A stretch of 64,000 nt of DNA from Xenophilus sp. E41 (GTDB taxonomy: Bacteria; Pseudomonadota; Gammaproteobacteria; Burkholderiales; Burkholderiaceae_C). Shown one piece after another: positions 1 to 8,390 of this stretch (position 1 is its first letter; the number at the start of each line of letters is the position of its first letter). The position numbers and the translations under genes were made by a program. The notes beneath the pieces were generated by a model. The model did not search any database. It was not told the DNA's origin and was given only the letters and a program-made list of their open reading frames with translations. The stretch is from assembly GCF_003671765.1 (NCBI RefSeq), contig NZ_QPIB01000040.1:51944-115943 (forward strand), read 5' to 3'.

Positions 1-1168
1 CCTTGAACTGGCCGTCGGCCTGGATCTCGCCGATGAACACCGACTTGTGCAGGTGGTGGTTCTTCTCGTCCATCTTGCTCACGATGCCCGAGGGTGCGTT
101 GAAGGTCTGGCCGGCCATGGCGGCGATGACCTTGTCGACGTCGGTGCTCTTGGCCTTCTCGACCGCCTGCTTCCACATGTTGATGCCGATGTAGGTCGCT
201 TCCATCGGGTCGTTGGTCAGCGGCTTGTCCTTGTGGCCGGCGATGTTCTTGGCCTTGGCATAGGCCGACCACTTCTTGATGAACTCGGTGTTGGCCGGGC
301 TCTTGATGCTCATGAAGTAGTTCCAGGCGGCCAGGTGGCCGACCAGCGGCTTGGTGTCGACGCCGCGCAGTTCTTCCTCGCCCACCGAGAAGGCGACGAC
401 CGGCACGTCCTTGGCCTTGAGGCCGGCGTTGCCCAGTTCCTTGTAAAAGGGCACGTTGGAGTCGCCGTTGATGGTCGACACGACGGCCGTCTTGCCGCCC
501 TGGCTGAACTTCTTGATGTCGGCGACGATGGTCTGGTAGTCGCTGTGGCCGAAGGGGGTGTACTTCTCGTCGATGTCGGAGTCCTTCACGCCCTTGCTCT
601 TGAGGTAGGCGCGCAGGATCTTGTTGGTGGTGCGGGGGTACACGTAGTCGGTGCCCAGCAGCACCCAGCGCTTGGCGGCGCCGCCTTCCTTGCTCATCAG
701 GTAGTCGACGGCGGGAATCGCCTGCTGGTTGGGCGCGGCGCCGGTGTAGAAGACGTTCTTGGACAGCTCTTCGCCTTCGTACTGCACGGGGTAGAACAGC
801 AGGCCGTTCATTTCCTCGACGACCGGCAGCACCGACTTGCGCGACACCGAGGTCCAGCAGCCGAAGATGACCGAGACCTTGTCCTGGCCCAGCAGCTGCT
901 TGGTCTTCTCGGCGAACAGGGGCCAGTTGGAGGCCGGGTCGACCACCACGGGCTCGAGCTTCTTGCCGAGCACGCCGCCCTTGGCGTTGATCTCGTCGAT
1001 GGCCATCAGCACCGTGTCCTTGAGCACGGTTTCCGAGATGGCCATGGTGCCGGACAGCGAGTGCAGCACGCCGACCTTGATGGTGTCCTGCGCGAAGGCA
1101 GGTGCGGCGCCCATCGCCGCGAGGGCGACGCTGGCGGTGATCGCCTTGAGGGTGAATCGACGTTGCAT
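1..1168 (-). CDS. urtA: Urea ABC transporter substrate-binding protein UrtA (3' end outside window)
   Basis: Periplasmic binding protein of the urea-type branched-chain amino acid ABC transporter family; it would deliver urea to UrtBCDE. Read on the minus strand, the protein starts MQRRFTLKAITAS, has a twin-arginine-like N-terminus and a likely signal-peptide end at AFA-Q (residue 26), then KVGVLHSLSGTMAISE, VIFGCWTSVSRKSVLPV, FYPVQYEGEE and YVYPRTTN, all typical of UrtA rather than of LivJ. The ATG is at 1168 with a GGAGAAGAG ribosome-binding site upstream. 389 residues are visible; the family is about 420, so only the C-terminus is missing. Downstream urt genes would lie left of the window. 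Confidence 0.93.
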   Translation of the reverse strand, partial: MQRRFTLKAITASVALAAMGAAPAFAQDTIKVGVLHSLSGTMAISETVLKDTVLMAIDEINAKGGVLGKKLEPVVVDPASNWPLFAEKTKQLLGQDKVSVIFGCWTSVSRKSVLPVVEEMNGLLFYPVQYEGEELSKNVFYTGAAPNQQAIPAVDYLMSKEGGAAKRWVLLGTDYVYPRTTNKILRAYLKSKGVKDSDIDEKYTPFGHSDYQTIVADIKKFSQGGKTAVVSTINGDSNVPFYKELGNAGLKAKDVPVVAFSVGEEELRGVDTKPLVGHLAAWNYFMSIKSPANTEFIKKWSAYAKAKNIAGHKDKPLTNDPMEATYIGINMWKQAVEKAKSTDVDKVIAAMAGQTFNAPSGIVSKMDEKNHHLHKSVFIGEIQADGQFK

Positions 1169-1287
1169 AAGGGCTCTTCTCCGGGTGGTGGTGTTGAAAC
1201 GGTGGAGAGGAGTCTCAGTTGAACGACGTATGGCGCAAATACGCCGGGTGGCGTACACGGCGCGCCGTGCCCGGGGCACGTGCGGCT

Positions 1288-2304
1288 TCAGGCGGAGGCG
1301 GTGCCGCGCAGGGCGCGCGCCACGAAGCGCCAGACCATGGCCGAGGCATCCGGCCCCTTGGGGTCGGAGTACGCACGCGCCGCGCCGCCGCTCCAGGCAT
1401 GCCCCATGCCCCGCACGCGCACCAGCAGCACCTGCAGTGCGCCGCGGCGGCGGTACTCGACGAGCTCCATCGGCAGCCGCTGGCCGAGCTGCCGGGTCTG
1501 CAACGGCCCCGGCATGGCCTGCGAGGCGGTGGCCCAGGCTTGCGCGATCGCCTCGCCGCAAGCGAGCGACACGACCGTGTCGGCCGTGCCGTGCAGCACC
1601 AGCAGCGGCGGCAGCGGGCCGGCGGGGTCCAGGTGCGGTGGTCGGCGGCCGCGCATGGCGCTCAGGCCCGTGGCGGTGGAGTGGGCGGCGCCCGGCCCGA
1701 CGCCCGCGGCCATGGCGACGGCGACGAAGCGCGAGGGATGCGTGGCCGCGAGCAGCGCCGCCAGGCTGGCACCCGCCGACAGGCCCGCCACGGCCACGCG
1801 CGCGGGGTCGGCGCCATAGAGCGTGCAGACCTGGTCGACGGCCGCCAGCACCGTGGCGGCCTCGGCGGCGGCACGGCCGGTGCGGGCGTCGAACCAGTTC
1901 CAGCAGCCCTGCGCATTGGCCAGGCGGTCCTGCTCCGGGTAAAGCACGAGGAAGCGGTGTTTATCGGCCAGGCGGTTCATGCGCGTGGCGACGGCGAAGT
2001 CGCGCCCGGTCTGGCCGCAGCCGTGCAGCATCACCAGCAGCGGCAGGCGCTCGCCCGTCAGGCGCGGGCCGGGCGGGCGGTACAGGTGGTAGCCCCGCGC
2101 GCCGGCCGGGCCGAGCGCCATGCCGGCGAGCCAGTCGCCCGGCCCGGGCGGCGGGCGGGTGCGCTCCTCGGCCGCCCGCTGCACCTGGCTGGCGACGCGC
2201 TTGCCGGCTTTCGTGGCCTGCCGCGTCACCTGGCGCGTGAAGGCCTTCATCTGCCGCTGGTAGGCGCGCGTGAGGATGGTGGAGGCGGAGAGCTTGCGGG
2301 GCAT
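1288..2304 (-). CDS. PHB depolymerase family esterase
   Basis: An alpha/beta hydrolase of the polyhydroxybutyrate-depolymerase / LpqC type, 338 aa. Visible features are the oxyanion region LLVMLHGCGQTGRDF (about residues 89-103), the nucleophile elbow GLSAG with Ser176, an acid in HGTAD (Asp242) and the histidine in GMGHAWSGG (His302), so the triad is complete. The N-terminal 50 residues are basic and helical with no clear signal peptide, which suggests an intracellular enzyme acting on short polyester oligomers or related esters. The true substrate cannot be read from sequence. It lies downstream of urtA's promoter region on the same strand but 119 bases away, so it is probably a separate transcription unit. 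Confidence 0.85.
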   Translation of the reverse strand: MPRKLSASTILTRAYQRQMKAFTRQVTRQATKAGKRVASQVQRAAEERTRPPPGPGDWLAGMALGPAGARGYHLYRPPGPRLTGERLPLLVMLHGCGQTGRDFAVATRMNRLADKHRFLVLYPEQDRLANAQGCWNWFDARTGRAAAEAATVLAAVDQVCTLYGADPARVAVAGLSAGASLAALLAATHPSRFVAVAMAAGVGPGAAHSTATGLSAMRGRRPPHLDPAGPLPPLLVLHGTADTVVSLACGEAIAQAWATASQAMPGPLQTRQLGQRLPMELVEYRRRGALQVLLVRVRGMGHAWSGGAARAYSDPKGPDASAMVWRFVARALRGTASA

Positions 2305-2349
2305 GGGCGGCCGCCCACGGTAGCAGCTTCGGGCCGGTCACCCTCGGAT

Positions 2350-2366
2350 GCTATGAAAACAATAGC
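2350..2366. repeat. GCTAT-N7-ATAGC interspersed palindrome, copy 1
   Basis: A short dyad with five-base arms GCTAT/ATAGC around GAAAACA, lying between the esterase and ppk2 genes. A second copy with the same 5-7-5 geometry is at 4909-4925. I recall such GCTAT...ATAGC repeats as frequent in Comamonadaceae intergenic DNA; that link is memory, not a search. Confidence 0.5.
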
Positions 2367-2422
2367 TGCCCGAGCAGGCTATGCGGGCGCCGCAGCCGGA
2401 TTCGGCCGGGCCAAGCCGATGG

Positions 2423-3358
2423 TCAGTAGATCTCGGGCACCATCATCTCGGCAGGCACGGGATGGCGCAGGTAGTCGGCATGGCGCTCGCGTGCGGGCAG
2501 CACGACGGTGTCGCGCGGCACCTCTTCGTAGGGCAGCTGGCTGAGCAGGTGCGCGATGCAGTTCAGGCGCGCCTTCTTCTTGTCGACCGCCTGCACCACC
2601 CACCAGGGGGCCTCGGGGATGTGAGTGCGCTCCAGCATCGCCTCCTTGGCGCGGGTGTAGTCCTCCCAGCGGCGGCGGCTCTCCAGGTCCATCGGGCTGA
2701 GCTTCCACTGCTTGAGCGGGTCGTGGATGCGGCCCAGGAAGCGCAGGTGCTGCTCGTCGTCGGTGATGGAGAACCAGTACTTGATGAGGCGGATGCCCGA
2801 GCGCACGAGCATCTTCTCGAACTCGGGCACGGTGCGGAAGAACTCCTCCACGTCCTCGTCGGAGCAGAAGCCCATCACCTTCTCGACGCCGGCGCGGTTG
2901 TACCAGCTGCGGTCGAACAGGACCATTTCGCCGGCCGCCGGCAGGTGCGAGACGTAGCGCTGGAAGTACCACTGCGTGCGCTCGCGGTCGTTGGGCGCCG
3001 GCAGGGCGGCCACGCGCGCCACGCGCGGGTTCAGGCGCTGGGTGATGCGCTTGATCACGCCGCCCTTGCCGGCCGCGTCGCGGCCCTCGAAGAGGATCAC
3101 CACCTTCTGCCCGGTGTGCTGCACCCAGTCCTGCAGCTTGACCAGCTCGCCCTGGAGGCGGAAGAGGGTCTGGAAATACGCCTGGCGCGCGGCCTTGCCC
3201 TCGGGCTGGCGGCCCTCGATCTCGTCGAGGTTGCGGTCCTCGAGCTCGAGTTCGATCTCCTCGTCGTAGCTGTCGACGAGGTCGCGCGCGATGCGCTGCA
3301 TCAGCTCGTCCTGGTCGTGATTCTGGAAGGAGTCCTGGAGGCCGCGGGTCAGCGTCAT
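2423..3358 (-). CDS. ppk2: Polyphosphate kinase 2 (PPK2)
   Basis: Transfers phosphate between inorganic polyphosphate and nucleoside di- or triphosphates in the cytoplasm. The 311-aa protein has the PPK2 Walker A GRDAAGKGG (about 92-100), the lid/Walker B region VLFDRSWYNRAGVE (about 146-159) and the family block WEDYTRAKEAML. I chose the ATG at 3358 (MTLTRGLQ); the frame is open for 88 more codons upstream, but that stretch is low-complexity Arg/Pro-rich and unlike PPK2. It diverges from the CorA-type gene at 3475, with 116 bases between them. Donor preference (ATP or GTP forming) cannot be decided from sequence. Confidence 0.92.
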   Translation of the reverse strand: MTLTRGLQDSFQNHDQDELMQRIARDLVDSYDEEIELELEDRNLDEIEGRQPEGKAARQAYFQTLFRLQGELVKLQDWVQHTGQKVVILFEGRDAAGKGGVIKRITQRLNPRVARVAALPAPNDRERTQWYFQRYVSHLPAAGEMVLFDRSWYNRAGVEKVMGFCSDEDVEEFFRTVPEFEKMLVRSGIRLIKYWFSITDDEQHLRFLGRIHDPLKQWKLSPMDLESRRRWEDYTRAKEAMLERTHIPEAPWWVVQAVDKKKARLNCIAHLLSQLPYEEVPRDTVVLPARERHADYLRHPVPAEMMVPEIY

Positions 3359-3474
3359 GGCAAGGCTTGGCGTCGATGAACGGGCCATGGTCATGGGCGG
3401 GCATGACATGCGCATGACAGACGGCGCCGCTGTCACGCCACCGACACGAAGCCGACACAAGATCGGCGGCTGCC

Positions 3475-4503
3475 GTGTCCACGCCCCTGCCCTCCTTCTC
3501 CCCCACCCCGGCCTACGGCGGCGACGCGACGGGGCTGATCTGCGGCTACCTGTTCGCGCCGGACGGCGGCGGCGCCCGCGCACTGGGGACCGAGGAGGCC
3601 GAGGCCTGGCTGGCGGCCGCACCCGCGCCCGGCGAATTCGCCTGGCTGCACTTCAACCTGAGCCACGCGCCGGCGCAGCGCTGGCTGGAACGCCACGCGG
3701 GCCTGCCCGACAGCTTCTACGAGGCGCTGCGGGACGGCCTGCACTCCACCCGCGTCGAGCGTGCCGACGACGCGCTGGTGGCGGTGATCAACGACGTGCA
3801 CTTCGACTTCAGCTTCGAGCCCTCGGACATCTCCACGCTGTGGATCGCCGTCGGCCCGCGGCTGGTGGTCACGGCGCGCGCGAAGCCGCTGCGATCGGTC
3901 GATGCGCTGCGCACGGCGGTGCGCGCGGGCGACGCACCCAAGTCCAGCACCGAGCTGCTCGAGCACCTCATGCGCGCACAGGCCGACGTGCTGGTGCACA
4001 TCGTGCGCAGCGTCACGACCCGCATCGACGCGGTGGAGGACGACCTGCTGGCGGGCCGGATCGATCAGCAGCGCACCCGCCTGGGCGAGCTGCGGCGCGT
4101 GCTGGTGCGGCTGCAGCGGCTGCTGGCGCCGGAGCCGGCCGCCCTGTTCCGTCTGCTGCAGAAGCCACCCGGCTGGATGGCCGAGGCCGATGCGCAGGGC
4201 CTGCGCGATGCCTCGGAAGAGTTCTCGGTGGTGCTGCGCGACATGGGCGGCCTGCAGGAACGCATCAAGCTGCTGCAGGAAGAGATCGCCGCCAACGTGC
4301 AGGAGGACAACAACCGCAGCCTGTTCGTGCTGACGGTGGTGACGGTGCTGGCACTGCCGATCAACATCCTGGCCGGCCTGTTCGGCATGAACGTGGGCGG
4401 CATCCCGCTGGCGGACAGCCGCCACGGCTTCTGGATCGTGGTGGCGATCGTCGCCAGCTTCACCGCGGCGGCTGCGTGGCTCGCCTTTCGCAAGAAGCCG
4501 TGA
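3475..4503 (+). CDS. CorA/ZntB-family divalent cation transporter
   Basis: A 342-aa inner-membrane protein of the CorA superfamily. A long soluble N-terminal domain ending in a helical stalk precedes two C-terminal membrane segments; the pore signature GMN is at 304-306 (LFGMNVGGIP). The GMN-VGGIP context and the length fit the ZntB branch (zinc) better than classical CorA (magnesium), but the substrate is inferred. The start is GTG at 3475, since the conserved N-terminal YLF...G region follows directly and no upstream ATG is in frame. It ends 10 bases before the convergent small gene at 4514. Confidence 0.88.
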   Translation: MSTPLPSFSPTPAYGGDATGLICGYLFAPDGGGARALGTEEAEAWLAAAPAPGEFAWLHFNLSHAPAQRWLERHAGLPDSFYEALRDGLHSTRVERADDALVAVINDVHFDFSFEPSDISTLWIAVGPRLVVTARAKPLRSVDALRTAVRAGDAPKSSTELLEHLMRAQADVLVHIVRSVTTRIDAVEDDLLAGRIDQQRTRLGELRRVLVRLQRLLAPEPAALFRLLQKPPGWMAEADAQGLRDASEEFSVVLRDMGGLQERIKLLQEEIAANVQEDNNRSLFVLTVVTVLALPINILAGLFGMNVGGIPLADSRHGFWIVVAIVASFTAAAAWLAFRKKP

Positions 4504-4513
4504 GGGCCCGCGC

Positions 4514-4798
4514 TCAGGACGCCGGCGGGCTGGTCGCCTCGGCCGGGGCCTGGGCCAGTTCGTTGACCTGCATCGAGAGGTCGAAGAGCTTGGCCTTGCC
4601 GGCGTAGTAGCGGTCCAGGCGCCATTCGCGCAGGATGTCCAGCGCGAGCTGGAAGCCGTCGTAATCGAGTTCGTAGAGGGTCACCAGCTCGAAGCTGTGG
4701 CTGGATTCCAGCGCCAGCACCAGGCGCGAGAGCACGCGTGCGGTGGGATGGTCGGGCTGGCGCTCGATGAAGCGGCGCGCTTCCTTGATGGCATTCAC
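4514..4798 (-). CDS. Conserved small hypothetical protein
   Basis: A 94-aa acidic helical protein beginning VNAIKEARRFIERQP and containing FELVTLYELDYDGFQLALDIL and REWRLDRYYAGKAKLFDL. I chose the GTG at 4798 because AAGAGAA sits at a good distance upstream; the frame extends to 4867 but that part is Arg/Pro-rich and looks non-coding. No signal peptide, membrane segment or known motif is seen. It looks like one of the lineage-specific cytoplasmic proteins of Burkholderiales; function unknown. Confidence 0.7.
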   Translation of the reverse strand: MNAIKEARRFIERQPDHPTARVLSRLVLALESSHSFELVTLYELDYDGFQLALDILREWRLDRYYAGKAKLFDLSMQVNELAQAPAEATSPPAS

Positions 4799-4908
4799 TT
4801 TCGGTTCTCTTTCGTGTCGGCACGGCGGCCGACGTAGTCTTTGGACCGCAGGATTCTTGCGAGCCACCCCCCGAAAAAATGTGACAACGCCGAGTCGGGT
4901 GCGGGGTT

Positions 4909-4925
4909 GCTATCGATTGCATAGC
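4909..4925. repeat. GCTAT-N7-ATAGC interspersed palindrome, copy 2
   Basis: Arms GCTAT/ATAGC around CGATTGC, the same geometry as the copy at 2350-2366. It sits in the divergent spacer between the small gene at 4514-4798 and the PHP phosphatase gene. Confidence 0.5.
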
Positions 4926-4973
4926 GGCGGGGGCGGGCAGTCGGGGACGCCAGCAGGGCCATCGCATGGTCCT

Positions 4974-4979
4974 TAAAAT
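4974..4979 (+). promoter_or_regulatory. -10 hexamer TAAAAT of a predicted leaderless promoter
   Basis: TAAAAT ends six bases before the GTG at 4986, so a start site at the usual distance would coincide with the start codon. The same spacing occurs at 7660, 8379, 30253 and 48662. No ribosome-binding site precedes this GTG. Confidence 0.5.
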
Positions 4980-4985
4980 CGCGGC

Positions 4986-5858
4986 GTGACTGCCTTCCTC
5001 AACGCCGACCTGCATTGCCATTCCGTGGTGTCGGACGGGACGATGACCCCGGAGGAACTGGCAATCCGCGCCCAGGCCAACGGCGTCGAGCTGTGGGCGC
5101 TCACCGACCACGACGAGGTCGGCGGCCAGCACCGTGCCGCCGCCGCGGCCCGCGCCGCGGGCATGGCCTACCTCACCGGCACCGAGATCTCGGTCACCTT
5201 CTGCAACGAGACGGTCCACATCGTGGGCCTGGGCTTCGACGCCGACAACGCCGAGATCACGCAGGGCCTGTACGACACGCGCGGTGGCCGCGGCAAGCGC
5301 GCGCAGGAGATGTCCGAGCAGCTGGCGCAGGTGGGCATCCGCGGTGCCTACGAAGGGGCGCTGAAGTTCGTGGGCAACCCCGAGCTGATCTCGCGCACGC
5401 ACTTCGCCCGCTTCCTGGTCGAGCAGGGCTACTGCAAGGACACCTCGGAGGTGTTCCGCAAGTACCTGACCGAAGGCAAGCCCGGCTACGTACCGCACCG
5501 CTGGGCCAGCCTGAAGGACGCGATCCGCTGGATCAACGACGCCGGCGGCATGGCCGTGATCGCCCATCCCGGGCGCTACAAGTTCACCGCCAACGAGGAA
5601 TACGCGCTCTTCACCGAGTTCAAGGCCCACGGGGGCCGCGCGGTGGAGGTGGTGACCGGCAGCCACACGCCGGCCGAGTACGTCGAGTACGCCGACAAGG
5701 CGCTGGAGTTCGGCCTGGCCGCCTCCCGCGGCAGCGACTTCCACAGCCCCGACGAAAGCCACTGCGACCTGGGCAAGCTGCCGGTGCTGCCGGGCCAGCT
5801 GACGCCGGTCTGGGAGCTGCTGGCCGACCGCATCCAGCACGTGGCGCCCGCGCAGTGA
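4986..5858 (+). CDS. PHP-domain phosphoesterase (nucleoside bisphosphate phosphatase / 5'-3' exoribonuclease type)
   Basis: A 290-aa enzyme of the PHP metal-dependent phosphoesterase family. Metal ligands are visible in DLHCHSVVSDG (His10, His12, Asp17), LTDHDEVGG (Asp41, His42), TGTEIS, VIAHPGRY and RGSDFHSP. The length and the block EVVTGSHTPAEYVEYADKAL fit the proteins known in Chromobacterium as 3',5'-nucleoside bisphosphate phosphatase and in E. coli as YciV/RNase AM, which trims short 5' oligonucleotides. It begins the run PHP - EamA - YciO - M50 - TrpS and its stop codon overlaps the next start. Confidence 0.85.
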   Translation: MTAFLNADLHCHSVVSDGTMTPEELAIRAQANGVELWALTDHDEVGGQHRAAAAARAAGMAYLTGTEISVTFCNETVHIVGLGFDADNAEITQGLYDTRGGRGKRAQEMSEQLAQVGIRGAYEGALKFVGNPELISRTHFARFLVEQGYCKDTSEVFRKYLTEGKPGYVPHRWASLKDAIRWINDAGGMAVIAHPGRYKFTANEEYALFTEFKAHGGRAVEVVTGSHTPAEYVEYADKALEFGLAASRGSDFHSPDESHCDLGKLPVLPGQLTPVWELLADRIQHVAPAQ

Positions 5859-6823
5859 GCGGCCCGGCCGCCGCCGCGCACTCCCAGCGCTCGCCCGATC
5901 CCTCGAAGCCGCCCGGCACGCCCGTGCGCGACCGGCAGGCCGAGCGCATCCTGGCCGGCATCGGCCTCACCATCCTGGCGACCGCGTTCTTCGCGGTGCT
6001 CGACACGGCCACCAAGGTGTCGACGGCGGTGGTGCCGGTGGTGATGGGCATCTGGTTCCGTTATGCCTTCCAGGCGGTGGCCACGTCGGCGCTGCTGTTG
6101 CCGGTGTATGGCACCCAGCTGCTGCGCACGCGGCACCCGCGCTACCACGTGCTGCGCGGGGCGCTGCTGCTGTCGAGCAGCGTGTTCTCCTTTCTGAGCC
6201 TGCGCTACATGCCGATGGCCGAGTTCACCGCCACGGTGATGGTGACGCCACTGGCCGTGACGCTGATCGCCTCGCTCGCGCTGAAGGAGCGCGTGTCGGT
6301 GCTGCGCTGGTCGCTGGTGGCGGGCGGCTTCGTGGGCACGCTGATCATCCTGCGGCCGGGTGGCGAGGCCTTCGGTTGGGTGATGCTGCTGCCGCTCGGG
6401 CTGGTGATCAGCAATGCGTGGTTCCAGGTGCTGACGAGCAAGCTGGCGCAGACCGAGAACCCGCTGACGATGCATTTCTACACCGGCTGGGTGGGCGCCT
6501 TGATCGCGGCCTGCGCCCTGCCCTTCTTCTGGCAGGCGCTGCCGGGCTGGCAGTGGTGGGCGCTGCTGTGCCTCATGGGGCTGATGGGGACCGTGGGCCA
6601 CTTCATGCTGATCCTGGCGTACCAGCGGGCGCCGGCTTCGACGCTCACGCCCTACCTCTACGCGCAGATCGCCTTCGCGATCGTGGGCGGGCAATTGGTG
6701 TTCGGGCAGACGCCCGATGCGGTGTCGCTCGCGGGCATCGGGCTCATCGCGGTGTGCGGTGCGGCGGGGGCGTGGCTCACGGTGAGGGAACGGCGGGTGC
6801 CGATTGCGCCGACCGAATCCTGA
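5855..6823 (+). CDS. EamA/DMT-family membrane transporter
   Basis: A 322-aa drug/metabolite-type exporter with about ten hydrophobic segments arranged as two EamA repeats; the first ends near LKERVSVLRWSLVAGGFVGT and the second contains LGLVISNAWFQVLTSKLA and the final LAGIGLIAVCGAAGAW. The GTG at 5855 overlaps the stop of the PHP gene, which suggests translational coupling. The first 35 residues are hydrophilic. The substrate is unknown. Its downstream spacer holds the inverted-repeat element at 6840-7560, which separates it from yciO. Confidence 0.85.
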   Translation: MSGPAAAAHSQRSPDPSKPPGTPVRDRQAERILAGIGLTILATAFFAVLDTATKVSTAVVPVVMGIWFRYAFQAVATSALLLPVYGTQLLRTRHPRYHVLRGALLLSSSVFSFLSLRYMPMAEFTATVMVTPLAVTLIASLALKERVSVLRWSLVAGGFVGTLIILRPGGEAFGWVMLLPLGLVISNAWFQVLTSKLAQTENPLTMHFYTGWVGALIAACALPFFWQALPGWQWWALLCLMGLMGTVGHFMLILAYQRAPASTLTPYLYAQIAFAIVGGQLVFGQTPDAVSLAGIGLIAVCGAAGAWLTVRERRVPIAPTES

Positions 6824-6839
6824 TGCATTCATGCGCACG

Positions 6840-7560
6840 ATCGTCACGTTCGTGGCGAGTCTGGCTTGAGCGGCCGGCTGGGTTGGGCTGGCGGGCGATT
6901 GCGCTTCTTGGTTTTTTGCTTCTTGGTTGTGGGTGTTCGGGCGCTGTGGGGCTGAACCCGGCCGGCGGCGCCGGTGTGCGTTCTCCGGCTCAGGCTCGCG
7001 CTGACTGGCGTGCGGCACGACGGTGGTGCTCGCCTGGAATCGACGTGCCTGAGAGACTGCACGGCGCCGCGAATGGCGCCTGCGCCCGCACACCGGCACC
7101 ACCGGCCTGGACGGTGGGGTGGATCGGCCGGCATGAGGCGGGCGCGTTGGTGTAGTCGCAGCGCCTTGCTGCCGCTGCCCTTGATCCTCCCCCACCCGTT
7201 CGGGTTGAGCTTGTCGAAACCCTGCGCAGCGCTTCGACAGGCTCAGCGCGAACGGTGATGGGCCATCAAGAACGGACAAAAAAAGCGCAGTGCAGCACAG
7301 CGCCTCAGGGCGGTGGTCGTGGGCCTGCGGGCGCAGGCGCCATTCGCGGCGCCGTGCAGTCTCTCAAGCACGTCGATGGACAGCGAGCACACAGGCAGCA
7401 CGACAAGCCGGTCAGCGCGAGCCTGAGCAGGAGAACGCAGGCCCGCGGCCGCCGCCAGCGCCCCCGCCCGTCGTGCCGGCCGATCCACACGCAGCGCCAG
7501 AACAAGCCACCATGAAAAGCCCAAAACAAGCCCAGCAAAGAAAGTAACGAACGTGACGAT
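6840..7560. mobile_element. 721-bp inverted-repeat element, MITE-like, no coding capacity
   Basis: This 850-base spacer between the EamA gene and yciO has a nested symmetric structure. The exact 14-mer ATCGTCACGTTCGT is at 6840-6853 and its complement at 7547-7560. Inside are two 114-base arms, 6977-7090 and 7326-7439, that are near-identical in inverted orientation, including the shared block CTGCACGGCGCCGCGAATGG. A REP-like palindrome at 7196-7255 lies in the middle. Reading frames inside show no protein family. It resembles a non-autonomous element or a fused pair of repeats; no target duplication was seen. Confidence 0.55.
7196..7255. repeat. REP-like palindrome
   Basis: About 60 bases with arms CCGTTCGGGTTGAGCTTGTC and GACAGGCTCAGCGCGAACGG around a short CGAAACC...GGTTCG-type centre. 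The unit (TTCG...GAGC.TGTCGAA) is a REP-like extragenic palindrome I know from many Gram-negative genomes, including Comamonadaceae and Xanthomonadaceae. Confidence 0.6.
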
Positions 7561-7659
7561 TCCGCTCGCAGCCCAGAAGCAGCAAGGGCTGCAGCCCGAT
7601 TGCACTTACACCGTCAACATCACCTCACGCCTCCTACAGCAGGCGCACGCCGCATTCGG

Positions 7660-7665
7660 GACAAT
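7660..7665 (+). promoter_or_regulatory. -10-like GACAAT six bases before the yciO start
   Basis: GACAAT ends six bases before the ATG at 7672, matching the spacing at four other genes here and predicting a leaderless transcript. There is no purine-rich ribosome-binding site in the interval. Confidence 0.45.
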
Positions 7666-7671
7666 CCCCTC

Positions 7672-8307
7672 ATGGCCCAGTTCTTCGAAGTGCATCCTGA
7701 CAACCCGCAACCCCGGCTGCTCAAGCAGGCGGCCGCGCTGCTGGCCAAGGGTGAGATCCTGGCCGTTCCGACCGACTCGAGCTATGCGCTGGTGTGCCAC
7801 CTCGACGACAAGGACGCGGTCGACCAATTGCGGCGCATCCGGCAGGTGGACGAGAAGCACCACCTCACCCTGCTGTGCCGCGACCTGAGCGAACTCGCCA
7901 ACTACGCGCGCGTCGACAACCGCCAGTACCGGCTGCTCAAGGCCGCCACGCCGGGGCCCTACACCTTTCTGCTCGAAGCGACCAAGGAAGTGCCGCGGCG
8001 CGCGAGCCACCCGCAGCGCAAGACCATCGGCCTGCGCGTGCCCGAGCACAAGGCCTTGGGCGAACTGCTGATGCTGCACGGCGAGCCGCTGCTCGCGACC
8101 ACGCTCATTCCGCCCGGCGAGACCGAGCCGCTGAACGACGCGGCCGAGATCCGCGAACGCTTCGAGAAGCAGATCGGCGGCGTCGTCGACTCGGGCGCCT
8201 GCCCGTCGGAACCGACCACCGTGGTCGACCTCACGCCCATGGGCAGCGGCGACGACCCGGTGCTGGTGCGCAAGGGCCGAGGCCCGCTGGCCCCGCTGGG
8301 CCTCTGA
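7672..8307 (+). CDS. yciO: L-threonylcarbamoyladenylate synthase-family protein (YciO type)
   Basis: A 211-aa YrdC/Sua5/YciO-domain protein. The nucleotide-binding P-T-D-S-S-Y block (about 33-38), KHHLTLLCRDLSELANYA and ATPGPYTFLLEATKEVPRR, KTIGLRVP and the closing PSTVVDL-like segment (PTTVVDLTPM) are visible. In the family, TsaC/Sua5 makes threonylcarbamoyl-AMP for tRNA t6A; YciO is a diverged relative, and length plus position before an M50 protease and trpS favour YciO here. I chose the ATG at 7672; the frame is open 24 codons further upstream, but that part lies beyond the predicted -10 and lacks conservation. Confidence 0.85.
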   Translation: MAQFFEVHPDNPQPRLLKQAAALLAKGEILAVPTDSSYALVCHLDDKDAVDQLRRIRQVDEKHHLTLLCRDLSELANYARVDNRQYRLLKAATPGPYTFLLEATKEVPRRASHPQRKTIGLRVPEHKALGELLMLHGEPLLATTLIPPGETEPLNDAAEIRERFEKQIGGVVDSGACPSEPTTVVDLTPMGSGDDPVLVRKGRGPLAPLGL

Positions 8308-8378
8308 CCGCATCCGCCGCACGCGCGCACGGACCCGTCGGGCGCCGTTTGCGCGCCGGGCGAGCGCCGGCCGTCTGA

Positions 8379-8384
8379 GACAAT
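8379..8384 (+). promoter_or_regulatory. -10-like GACAAT six bases before the site-2 protease start
   Basis: GACAAT followed by six bases and the GTG at 8391; same hexamer and same spacing as before yciO. Confidence 0.45.
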
Positions 8385-8390
8385 CCCGCG

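Noticed and set aside
1219..2544. Long rightward frames opposite the esterase and urtA genes
   Set aside because: Arg/Ala/Gly-rich shadows of real genes in high-GC DNA.
7255..7605. Frames inside the inverted-repeat element
   Set aside because: They change with the symmetric repeats and show no family features or ribosome-binding sites.
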